This document shows positions 1 through 6,412 of a stretch of 8,476 nt of DNA, piece by piece. Made by a program: the position numbers and the translations under genes. The DNA is from Treponema sp. (GTDB taxonomy: Bacteria > Spirochaetota > Spirochaetia > Treponematales > Treponemataceae). A model generated the notes under the pieces. The model made no database searches. It was not told the origin of the DNA and worked only from the letters and a program-made list of their open reading frames with translations. Location: NCBI GenBank assembly GCA_016294035.1, contig JAEDCT010000045.1, positions 1 to 8,476 of the forward strand, in the 5' to 3' direction. Position 1 is the stretch's first letter; the number at the start of each line of letters is the position of its first letter.

Positions 1-39
1 CACGAAGGATGCCTTGAAAAAGTTGTAAAAAATATATAA
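1..39 (+). CDS. possible 3' end of a rightward gene
   Basis: The first frame reads HEGCLEKVVKNI and stops at TAA (37-39). The second frame also gives a credible tail, TKDALKKL, stopping at 26-28. Codon choice (gga, ctt, gaa) resembles the other genes of the window slightly better in the first frame. Nothing identifies a product. If real, this gene converges on the leftward gene that ends at 97. No clear hairpin terminator is visible between 40 and 96. The stretch is too short for certainty. Confidence 0.2.
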   Translation, partial: HEGCLEKVVKNI

Positions 40-96
40 TGCGGAAGCCCTGATGGTTTATCGGCAAAATTGTTCCTGTTCTTTAATTCTATCCAT

Positions 97-1488
97 TTAT
101 TCCTTTATTTCCATTGAGAATCCGGTTGCCAGGTTCCATTTAATCTTTCTGCCGCCACTGAGGTTTACCCTGGAGCTTATTTTGTATTTTTTGTCACCGT
201 CTGTATTTTTTTCCTGGGAAAATCCTGCAGAGATGAAGGGACTGTGTTTTTTTCTTCCCGAGTGTCGTGCCGATATGGACCAGATGCTTTTTTTGGAATC
301 TTCGTCTTTATAGGATCCCTGGAATGTGAATGTTCTTTCTTCAAGGGGAAGGGCAAGCTGTACAGAAACCTGATTTGTTGTTTCGTCATTTTTGGTGCTT
401 GAAGCCTGGAGTGTAACCTGGCTGTGCTTTGATGAATACCGGATTCCAGCCTTTACCTGGGTTTCCCTTGTTTCCTGTGCTCCCGGTGAATCCTGGGTTT
501 TGTATGATGGTTGCCATAGAATTCCAATAAGCACAATGGATTTTTCTGTCGTTATTTCATACTGCGGGTTTATGCAGAACTGGAATCTTGCATTCTGGGT
601 TGATGAGTCAGCGCAGATCATTCCACGGTCGCATGCAAATATTGAAGTGTTGAGTGTAAGACTGTTCAGAAAAACTGATGTGTGTAGTCTTTGCCAGAGG
701 TAGTGCCCGCCAAGAGGGCTTTCATTGATTCCTCCCGCAAGTGCAAGGGAAAATGCATTTAGCTGGATGTTGGTTTCGGCTTCGGCAAAGAGGCACTGTG
801 ATTTCGGGTAGGTGCGTTTTTTCTGCCACCATGCTGAATCCGGTGTTTTTTCAAGATTGAATAGACCGGCCTGAAATGAAATACCTGTCCTTGCCTTGTT
901 AATCCTGAATTTTCGTGAAATACTTGCAAATGATTCCTTTTCTTCTGTAACGGCAAGCTGAATGCGTGAATGTGAATTCTTTTCTTCTGTTCCAATTTCA
1001 ATGGCTGCTGCAAGGGGCTTTTCTCCCTGGTTCCAGGATGGAATGTCTGGCTGTATTCCAAGGGCGAATGTTTTTGGAGGTGAGAAAGGGCTCTGGGCTG
1101 AAAGTCCCGGTGATTTCATTCTTGATATGCCCTGGGTAAAAGTCAGGTTTCCTGTCAAAATATCAGCGTAGAACCTTTTGTCAAAAAAATTGATGTGTTG
1201 TTTTATTCCCCATTTTTTCTGGCTTTTTTCCCATGTTGATGCGGGAAATTCCTGTTCCAGTTCTGAAAGATTTGTTGACGGCATTTTGAATGATGCCTTA
1301 ATTTGTGTAGATCCAAAATAGATGTCTATGCCAGAGCTGAATGTTATTGAAGACTCTTTTAGGCTGGTGCTGTTTTTTGCACTTCCAGTGATTTCCTGGT
1401 GAAAGACCGAATCAAGTTCAGGAAGTGCATGAATTCCTTGTAAAGAAACTGCTGCCAGTGTCAGCATGATATGAAATTTCTTTTTCAT
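97..1488 (-). CDS. secreted beta-strand-rich envelope protein, unknown function
   Basis: From the ATG at 1488 the product is 463 residues. Residues 1-21 form a type I signal peptide: MKKK, a hydrophobic core (about 5-19), and a cleavage site after IHA. There is no lipobox cysteine, so it is not an obvious lipoprotein. The mature part has no hydrophobic helices. It is a long succession of short alternating polar/hydrophobic stretches separated by charged turns, most clearly over the last 120 residues, which is the look of an outer-membrane or periplasmic beta-barrel. The chain ends in IKE rather than the terminal aromatic typical of proteobacterial barrels. I do not recognise the family. The frame extends upstream to an ATG at 1554, preceded by AAGGA at good spacing, but 1488 gives the clean signal peptide and has a -10-like box just upstream. 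It is transcribed divergently from deaD and appears to stand alone. Confidence 0.75.
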   Translation of the reverse strand: MKKKFHIMLTLAAVSLQGIHALPELDSVFHQEITGSAKNSTSLKESSITFSSGIDIYFGSTQIKASFKMPSTNLSELEQEFPASTWEKSQKKWGIKQHINFFDKRFYADILTGNLTFTQGISRMKSPGLSAQSPFSPPKTFALGIQPDIPSWNQGEKPLAAAIEIGTEEKNSHSRIQLAVTEEKESFASISRKFRINKARTGISFQAGLFNLEKTPDSAWWQKKRTYPKSQCLFAEAETNIQLNAFSLALAGGINESPLGGHYLWQRLHTSVFLNSLTLNTSIFACDRGMICADSSTQNARFQFCINPQYEITTEKSIVLIGILWQPSYKTQDSPGAQETRETQVKAGIRYSSKHSQVTLQASSTKNDETTNQVSVQLALPLEERTFTFQGSYKDEDSKKSIWSISARHSGRKKHSPFISAGFSQEKNTDGDKKYKISSRVNLSGGRKIKWNLATGFSMEIKE

Positions 1489-1494
1489 ACATAT

Positions 1495-1524
1495 TTTATA
1501 TCCGTTTAAAATCATAATGAACAA
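1495..1524 (-). promoter_or_regulatory. putative promoter of the envelope-protein gene (leaderless type)
   Basis: On the minus strand TATAAA (1500-1495) lies 6 bases upstream of the ATG at 1488. TTGTTC (1524-1519) sits 18 bases before it as a weak -35. No Shine-Dalgarno lies between the box and the ATG. A start site at the usual distance would fall at or next to the ATG. The block TATAAAATATGT-ATG closely resembles TATAATATATGC-ATG in front of rqcH. Assigned by eye. Confidence 0.4.
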
Positions 1525-1703
1525 AAGTAATCTTTGGAAAATGAATAAAATCATTGTGTGAATGTCCTTGAATAAAAATCTGAAAACCTATACACTCAAG
1601 GCTCAATTTTAGGGTGATCGGGAATCTTGATTTTTGTCGAGATTTTGCGGGACCCATGCGCATGACTTTCTTTAAAGCCGGTATATGTGGTTAAAGGGTT
1701 GAC
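1525..1703. other. divergent intergenic region, no gene recognised
   Basis: This forms most of the 290 bases between the envelope-protein gene and deaD. I see no credible gene beyond the possible N-terminal extension of the leftward frame (1489-1554). Small symmetric elements are present: a 6-bp hairpin TCTTGA/TCGAGA (1625-1642), the 10-base palindrome CATGCGCATG (1655-1664) and CTTTAAAG (1670-1677). Any of them could be a regulator site, but nothing identifies the regulator. Confidence 0.35.
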
Positions 1704-1736
1704 TTGACTAGCTTGAGTCGTAATTTTTTTTATAAC
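1704..1736 (+). promoter_or_regulatory. putative deaD promoter
   Basis: TTGACT occurs twice in overlap (1699-1704 and 1704-1709), with a related TTGAGT at 1713-1718. An AT-rich -10 region covers 1728-1736 (TTTTAT overlapping TATAAC). TTGACT at 1704 with TTTTAT at 1728 gives an 18-base spacer; TATAAC is the better -10 but is 21 bases away. A start near 1740-1743 would give a leader of roughly 36-40 bases, much shorter than the long cold-shock leaders of some deaD genes. The exact -10 is uncertain. Confidence 0.4.
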
Positions 1737-1760
1737 GTATCGGCCTTTGGATTTTCATGA

Positions 1761-1770
1761 AAGGAACAGG
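1761..1770 (+). promoter_or_regulatory. ribosome binding site of deaD
   Basis: AAGGAACAGG lies upstream of the ATG at 1779. The best core, AAGGA, is 13 bases from the start, which is long, while the trailing CAGG is 8 bases away. It supports 1779 as the start. A ten-codon frame opening at ATG 1757 overlaps this site and the deaD start in another frame. Confidence 0.55.
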
Positions 1771-1778
1771 TATCGTTT

Positions 1779-3809
1779 ATGGAAAATGAACTCTTTAATG
1801 AAGAGGAAGACCTTGTTGTGTCTTCCCAGGATGCAGGTATGTCTGAAGATGTATCTGACGATGAAATCGGCTTTGAGGATTTGGGTCTAGACGAAATTAC
1901 TCTTGCTGCAATTAAAAAGAAGGGTTTTGTGACTCCTTCTCCTATTCAGGTTCTTGCCATCCCAAGGCTTTTAAATGGTGATGCAAATGTCATTGCAAAG
2001 GCCAGAACAGGTACTGGTAAGACAGCAGCTTTTGGACTTCCACTTGTACAGACACTGAGAAAGGAAACAGGCAATGTTCGTGCCATTATCCTTGAGCCTA
2101 CTCGAGAGCTTGCAATGCAGACTTCTGCCGAAATGGCATCTTTTTCTTCTGGAATCTATCCAAGAACCTGCGTTGTTTATGGTGGTGCATCAATCACTGA
2201 CCAGATGCGTTCTCTCAGAAAGGGATGCGAGATTGTTGTTGGTACTCCGGGACGTGTTCAGGATCTTATTGACAGAAAGGTTCTTGATATTTCAAAGATT
2301 GAATATTTCATCCTTGATGAGGGTGATGAAATGCTTGACATGGGATTCGTTGAGGATATTGAAAAGATTTTCTCAAGCGCAAATCCTGAATGTCGTGTGC
2401 TCTTGTTCAGTGCGACAATTCCTTCTGAAATTCTAAAGATTGCCCAGAAGTTCATGGGTGACTATGAAATCGTTGAGGAAGAAGGACATGAAGAAGAACC
2501 TCTCCTCATTGACCAGCAGTATTGGCTTGTAAGGGGAAATGAAAGAATTGAGGCTTTGATTCGAATCATTGATTATTCTCCTGATTTCTATGGAATTGTT
2601 TTTGTTCAGAGAAAGAGTGATGCAGATATGGTTTCCAAGGTTCTTGATGAAAAGGGATACCAGGCAGCTGCTCTTCACGGCGATATTGCACAAAGCCAGA
2701 GAGAAAAGATCATTGCCAGATTCAGGTCCAGAAAAACGAGAATCCTTGTGGCTACCGATGTTGCCGCCCGCGGAATTGATATTGAAGGCCTTACTCATGT
2801 TGTAAACTATGAAATGCCTTTTGATGGACCAACATATGTTCACAGAATTGGTCGTACGGGTCGCGCAGGTTCAAGTGGAATTGCCATTACTCTTGTAAGG
2901 CCTGAGGAACAGAGAAGACTCCGCTATCTTCAGAATGCAGTCAAAAAGAGTGCAAAGGGCGAGATGGTTGAGGGAAAAATTCCTACAGTTGAAGAAGTTA
3001 TTGATGCAAAGAAGACAAGGCTCTTTGATGACATTAAGCAAAAGCTTGGCCTCAAATCTTCTTCTCAGGTTCAGGATGATGATGCAATGTCTGTTTCTGA
3101 TGGGGATTCTGATTCAATGGATTCTTCAATGATAAAGGCTGATCCTCTTTTTGAGATTCTTGCACAGGAACTTTGCGAGGGACGAAATCCTCAGGATGTT
3201 GTTGCATCTCTTCTTTCTTCTGCATATGGACGTGAACTTTCAAAGAAGCGCTACGGAAAAATTTCACCTGTTCAGTCAAAGTCTTTTGGCGGATCAAGGG
3301 ACGGTGGTCGTCGTGGTGGACGGGACAGGGGATCTAGATCATCTCTTGCTGTGGGTGAGAATGAAATTCGTCTTTACGTCCAAATGGGATGGATTGACAA
3401 GCAGACTCCAAAGTCAATTGCTGAATTCTTCTCAAAGCTTCTTGGCATTCCTGGAAGAAAGGTTGATGCAATTGACATGTCAGACAAGTTCTGTCTTTTA
3501 ACTCTTCCACTTGATGCAGGAAAGAGGGCTCTTGAACTTTCTGAAAGGGACAAGTCTCTTCCTCACATGCATCAGGACGCTAAGGTTGAATTCTCTGGTC
3601 GCAGGGACCGTTTTGAAGGCCGTGATGAAAGGCGTGGAAGAAGAGGTCATGGCGGTGAAAGACGTGACAGGTTTGATCGCGGCGAGCGCGGTGGATTTGG
3701 TTCAAAGTCTCGCGGGTCAAGTCATGGAAGGCCACGGGTTCATACATCAACAAAAAGAAACAATCAGGCTTCCCTTTTCAAGAAGAAGAGCGGTGGCGAA
3801 GAATACTAA
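1779..3809 (+). CDS. deaD: DEAD-box ATP-dependent RNA helicase (DeaD/CsdA type)
   Basis: A 676-residue cytoplasmic RNA helicase of the kind that remodels rRNA and mRNA structure during ribosome assembly and cold adaptation. Visible order: acidic N-terminal extension (1-30); Q motif (F32, Q57); motif I ARTGTGKT (75-82); PTRELA (107-112); TPGR (156-159); motif II as DEGD (180-183); SAT (211-213); motif V ATDVAARGID (325-334); motif VI HRIGRTGRAG (355-364); a Ser/Asp-rich linker (about 428-450); a first Arg/Gly stretch (505-520); a DbpA-type RNA-binding domain (about 528-590), as in DeaD/CsdA/DbpA; and an RGG-like tail (606-650). Length and domain order fit the DeaD subgroup. Motif II differs from DEAD by one residue, Ala to Gly. 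It is monocistronic: divergent from the upstream gene and closed by a terminator 21 bases after the stop. Confidence 0.96.
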   Translation: MENELFNEEEDLVVSSQDAGMSEDVSDDEIGFEDLGLDEITLAAIKKKGFVTPSPIQVLAIPRLLNGDANVIAKARTGTGKTAAFGLPLVQTLRKETGNVRAIILEPTRELAMQTSAEMASFSSGIYPRTCVVYGGASITDQMRSLRKGCEIVVGTPGRVQDLIDRKVLDISKIEYFILDEGDEMLDMGFVEDIEKIFSSANPECRVLLFSATIPSEILKIAQKFMGDYEIVEEEGHEEEPLLIDQQYWLVRGNERIEALIRIIDYSPDFYGIVFVQRKSDADMVSKVLDEKGYQAAALHGDIAQSQREKIIARFRSRKTRILVATDVAARGIDIEGLTHVVNYEMPFDGPTYVHRIGRTGRAGSSGIAITLVRPEEQRRLRYLQNAVKKSAKGEMVEGKIPTVEEVIDAKKTRLFDDIKQKLGLKSSSQVQDDDAMSVSDGDSDSMDSSMIKADPLFEILAQELCEGRNPQDVVASLLSSAYGRELSKKRYGKISPVQSKSFGGSRDGGRRGGRDRGSRSSLAVGENEIRLYVQMGWIDKQTPKSIAEFFSKLLGIPGRKVDAIDMSDKFCLLTLPLDAGKRALELSERDKSLPHMHQDAKVEFSGRRDRFEGRDERRGRRGHGGERRDRFDRGERGGFGSKSRGSSHGRPRVHTSTKRNNQASLFKKKSGGEEY

Positions 3810-3830
3810 TGGCTGACTGTTGTTAGAGTT

Positions 3831-3860
3831 CCCCTGGGATGAAGACCCGGGGGATTTTTT
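3831..3860 (+). terminator. rho-independent terminator of deaD
   Basis: CCCCTGGG (3831-3838) pairs with CCCGGGGG (3846-3853) through one G-T wobble, around a 7-base loop, and T3830-A3854 extends the stem to 9 bp. Six Ts follow (3855-3860). The opposite strand has no T tract after the hairpin, so it best serves deaD. The converging leftward unit ending at 3870 reads into the same 60-base gap without a clear terminator of its own. Confidence 0.9.
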
Positions 3861-3869
3861 ATTTTTATG

Positions 3870-4832
3870 TTAATTATTATTTGCCCATGAGGGAGTGTTA
3901 GGCTCGTAGGTTTCAAGCCAGTTCATGATTGGTGTAATCCAGTCATCTTCTGATTCGCTTTCTTTCATGAATTTATCGTAGAATGCACAAATGTGTCTTC
4001 TGATTTTTTCGCCATCTGTTTTTTCAACGTCCGGTGCATTTACAAAGAGTGCATCAATTACTTCGTGAGAAAGACTTTCATCCACCAGCTCGGGACATTT
4101 CCTGCTCATCATGTACATGGCTGCCGGAATGCAGTTTACGCTGTGCTGCTTGACGTAAAGAACCGTCTCGATTATTTCAATTCCATGGTCGAAAATTTCC
4201 TTGTTCCACTTGTCTTTTTCTTCCGGGCTGAACATTTCTCTTTCAAACAGCATGCGGTAAAAACCTATCGTTAGCATTACAATTGCAACGTGAAGGCTTG
4301 GAACGCAGAGATAGTGCGGATCCCAGAACTGAAGGCTTTTTATTGAAGCCAGGCTGGACTTTGGCCTGTAGGTTGTTGTGAGGGTCGTTGAATACATGTG
4401 GTATGCTTCATCATAAATATATGAAATGTAGTTTACGTATTCACAGTCAAGTTTCATTCCTTCATGAAATCCATATCTTTTGAGAATCATGGACATGGGT
4501 CTGATCCAATAGCTTATGAAATCCAGATAGCATGGAAGCTTGTCTGTTCTGAAGGGAACCTTTTCATCCAGTGCATGGTCAACATGTTTTACCGGAAAAT
4601 TTATCAGGTGCATTTTCTGCAGGTACTGAACAAAGAAAAATTTTCTAAGAACAATTGAAACATAGGGAAGAATATTCTTGAGTCCCCAGATGGTTCCGAA
4701 GAATCGGAAATATGATAATCCCACATTGAACTGCTCAATTGATTTATTCTTTATCTTGTCTATTTTCTTTTGACTCGGAGTTTTTGGCTGAGAACGTCTG
4801 TATCTGAATTCTGGATCCTGTGTCTTCTTCAT
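3870..4832 (-). CDS. PAP2-like protein with degenerate catalytic motif
   Basis: A 320-residue product from the ATG at 4832, chosen because AGGA lies 7 bases upstream; an ATG at 4847 would add five residues but has no Shine-Dalgarno. Counting from that upstream ATG, residues 1-35 are very basic. DEKVPF...YLDF..YWIRP (94-117) resembles the early membrane motif of PAP2_3-type phosphatases. PSLHVA (183-188) matches PAP2 motif 2, and KQHSVNC (233-239) matches motif 3, usually KQHSVID. PAP2 enzymes are membrane phosphatases acting on lipid phosphates or diphosphates. The motif 2 and 3 histidines remain, but the Asp that assists the nucleophilic His appears to be Cys, and no clear K-x6-RP motif 1 is seen. 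Hydrophobic segments are few for a family that normally spans the membrane five or six times. It may be inactive or changed in function. It follows rqcH by 31 bases and is probably cotranscribed. Confidence 0.6.
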   Translation of the reverse strand: MKKTQDPEFRYRRSQPKTPSQKKIDKIKNKSIEQFNVGLSYFRFFGTIWGLKNILPYVSIVLRKFFFVQYLQKMHLINFPVKHVDHALDEKVPFRTDKLPCYLDFISYWIRPMSMILKRYGFHEGMKLDCEYVNYISYIYDEAYHMYSTTLTTTYRPKSSLASIKSLQFWDPHYLCVPSLHVAIVMLTIGFYRMLFEREMFSPEEKDKWNKEIFDHGIEIIETVLYVKQHSVNCIPAAMYMMSRKCPELVDESLSHEVIDALFVNAPDVEKTDGEKIRRHICAFYDKFMKESESEDDWITPIMNWLETYEPNTPSWANNN

Positions 4833-4839
4833 TTTCTTT

Positions 4840-4843
4840 TCCT
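4840..4843 (-). promoter_or_regulatory. ribosome binding site deciding the start of the PAP2-like gene
   Basis: AGGA on the minus strand lies 7 bases upstream of the ATG at 4832. The alternative ATG at 4847 has no purine-rich site. The site lies in the 31-base gap after the rqcH stop, consistent with independent initiation on a shared transcript. Confidence 0.6.
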
Positions 4844-4863
4844 GCATGTGATTTTGTATGTAG

Positions 4864-6330
4864 TTAATCCCTGGTCAGTCCTTTTTCATATTCTTCAAGT
4901 TTTCTTAGTCTTGCATCTTCTATTTTTATCAGAATGTTTTTTTCATTTGTCGGCAAGACCAGTCCTTTTGGGCCGTTTTTTGCTCGCCTGAGATGCTTTA
5001 CCTGGGTGTAGTACAGATCAGCCTGTCCATTTTTGCGAGCCTTTGAATGATATACTGCCAGGTTCCCGGCGTAAAGAAGTATTTCAAGAGGTATGGTTTT
5101 CTTTGCCTTTGCCTTGATGAATACGTAACCGCCGGCATAGTCCCTGGTATGCATCCACATGTCCTGACCTTTTACTGTGTGTCTCAAAAGATCATCGTTT
5201 TCAGTTGCAGTTCTTCCAACCAGAATTGTCCATCCGTCAATCTCATAATGCAGCCCGGCGTGTGTCTTTTTTTCAGCCTGCTGCTTTGACTGTGTGGTCT
5301 TTCTGATAAGCTGTTCTATTTTGAATACATTCTGTTCTTTCAGAATTGCATTGTATTTTTCTTCAAGGACGGCTATTTCTTTTCTTGAAATTTCAATGTC
5401 GTGTTCAAGGGCATTCTTTCCTGATACGGCTTTTTTGTAGCTTTCATAGTATAGTTTCGCATTGTCCTGAGGTGAAAGGCGTGAATCAAGCCTGATGTGA
5501 ACTTCCTTTCCTGTTTCATAGTCAATGCAGGAAAGTTCATTACCCTGTGCCTGTGATGCGTATGCCAGAATCAGGTCTCCCGTGTGCTTCATTGAGTCTG
5601 CGTTTTCAAAGCTTTCCTTTTTTTTCAGGAGGTTTGAAAGTGCATTTTCCATTTTGCTGTGCTTGACGTTGTACCATCTTTCAGCCTGCTCAAGAAGGCT
5701 TTCCCTTGAAAGGTTTGATGCATGCTCAGAATAGAACAAATCGACTTTCTGGTTATATGACATTCCGTCTATCTGTTCCTGGTTCTGTCCAAGTTGAATA
5801 AGTTCTTCATTGAATGATCTTGCCGGGAATTTCTGAAGCGAAAGATTCTTTTCTTCTTCAGTCAGGATTTTTTCTTCTACCTGAAATTTTCCGCCGGTTA
5901 CCTCATTTTTTTTCGGTCTTCTGTACATGCAGTCGAGGATGTTGTTCTCTTCGTCACATACAATTACATTGGCGGCTCCTGACCATAGTCTGATGTAGAT
6001 GTAAAGCTTTTCTTTCCAGGTGGACACATCCATTTTTACTATTCGGTCTAGTCCCATCTGGACAATGCTGTTTATTCTCATTCCCTGAACCCTGGATTTG
6101 AGAAATTCATTGAATCTCAGGGGCTTTGGATTTTTTGGAGGCTTGTATTTTGTTTCGTTGATTCTGCATCCCTGTGCGCCGGTACAGATTAGAATCGATT
6201 TCAAGTCCCCGCCTTTTATTGCCCTGAAGACAAGGGTATCAAATCCCGGCTGGACTATTTCCTGAATGAAAGATCCGTCCACATCCAGTTCCGACAGTAC
6301 AAGGTTCAGCTCATTGCAGTTAAGTGACAT
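4864..6330 (-). CDS. rqcH: NFACT family ribosome quality-control protein (RqcH-like)
   Basis: A 488-residue NFACT protein. In the family, RqcH binds stalled 50S subunits carrying peptidyl-tRNA and recruits Ala-tRNA to add C-terminal alanine tails; older annotations call it fibronectin-binding protein (FbpA). Visible parts: an NFACT-N domain from the start, with ELD..GSFIQEIVQP (14-28) and the conserved Asp-Arg pair (D95-R96) linked to tRNA binding; the LDSRLSPQDNA segment (281-291) leading into a charged coiled coil (about 292-355); and an NFACT-R domain (about 360-470) with GWTILVGR (366-373), the ND pair (378-379) and DMWMHTRD (390-397). It is shorter than Bacillus RqcH (about 570), mainly in the middle. 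The ATG at 6330 matches the family N-terminus; an upstream TTG at 6348 is rejected. It leads a two-gene unit with the PAP2-like gene. No RqcP-like S4 protein is in the window. Confidence 0.92.
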   Translation of the reverse strand: MSLNCNELNLVLSELDVDGSFIQEIVQPGFDTLVFRAIKGGDLKSILICTGAQGCRINETKYKPPKNPKPLRFNEFLKSRVQGMRINSIVQMGLDRIVKMDVSTWKEKLYIYIRLWSGAANVIVCDEENNILDCMYRRPKKNEVTGGKFQVEEKILTEEEKNLSLQKFPARSFNEELIQLGQNQEQIDGMSYNQKVDLFYSEHASNLSRESLLEQAERWYNVKHSKMENALSNLLKKKESFENADSMKHTGDLILAYASQAQGNELSCIDYETGKEVHIRLDSRLSPQDNAKLYYESYKKAVSGKNALEHDIEISRKEIAVLEEKYNAILKEQNVFKIEQLIRKTTQSKQQAEKKTHAGLHYEIDGWTILVGRTATENDDLLRHTVKGQDMWMHTRDYAGGYVFIKAKAKKTIPLEILLYAGNLAVYHSKARKNGQADLYYTQVKHLRRAKNGPKGLVLPTNEKNILIKIEDARLRKLEEYEKGLTRD

Positions 6331-6336
6331 GCATAT

Positions 6337-6365
6337 ATTATAAGACAAAATTGTGATTTAAGGAA
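6337..6365 (-). promoter_or_regulatory. putative rqcH promoter (leaderless type)
   Basis: A perfect TATAAT on the minus strand (6342-6337) ends 6 bases before the ATG at 6330. The best -35 position (6365-6360, TTCCTT, 17-base spacer) is poor. No Shine-Dalgarno is present. Initiation at normal spacing would fall on the ATG itself. The box is part of an inverted repeat shared with the ilvB promoter. Confidence 0.5.
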
Positions 6366-6398
6366 TTGCAATGAATTGAAAATTTATTTGTTCTTATA
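6339..6398. repeat. inverted repeat between the two divergent promoters
   Basis: TATAAG-A-CAAA (6339-6349) is mirrored by TTTG-TT-CTTATA (6387-6398): 6+4 paired positions with a small mismatch. Each arm overlaps or abuts the -10 region of one of the divergent genes rqcH and ilvB, and the arm centres are about 49 bases apart. It may be an operator pair for one regulator, or simply similarity between two AT-rich promoters. Confidence 0.35.
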
Positions 6399-6404
6399 TA
6401 TTAT
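6376..6404 (+). promoter_or_regulatory. putative ilvB promoter (leaderless or very short leader)
   Basis: TTGAAA (6376-6381) and TATTAT (6399-6404) each match consensus at 5 of 6 positions and are 17 bases apart. The -10 ends 8 bases before the ATG at 6413, and no Shine-Dalgarno lies between them. This leaves no room for a leader peptide, T-box or riboswitch of the kind that often controls branched-chain amino-acid genes. Confidence 0.6.
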
Positions 6405-6412
6405 ATTCACCT

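Noticed and set aside
53..313. Rightward 86-codon frame antisense to the envelope-protein gene
   Set aside because: It lies mostly inside the coding sequence of a gene with a convincing signal peptide, and has no ribosome binding site or recognisable product.
1489..1554. N-terminal extension of the envelope-protein gene from ATG 1554, with AAGGA at good spacing
   Set aside because: It would bury the signal peptide behind a second hydrophobic stretch, and a -10-like box lies just before ATG 1488. Not fully excluded.
2433..2843. Leftward 136-codon frame inside deaD
   Set aside because: It is the reverse of conserved helicase motifs, so a by-product of deaD codons.
3831..3853. Bidirectional use of the deaD terminator by the converging rqcH unit
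   Set aside because: The minus strand has no T tract after the hairpin.
6331..6348. TTG start six codons upstream of the rqcH ATG
   Set aside because: The family N-terminus fits the ATG at 6330, and the TTG would lie upstream of the best -10 box.
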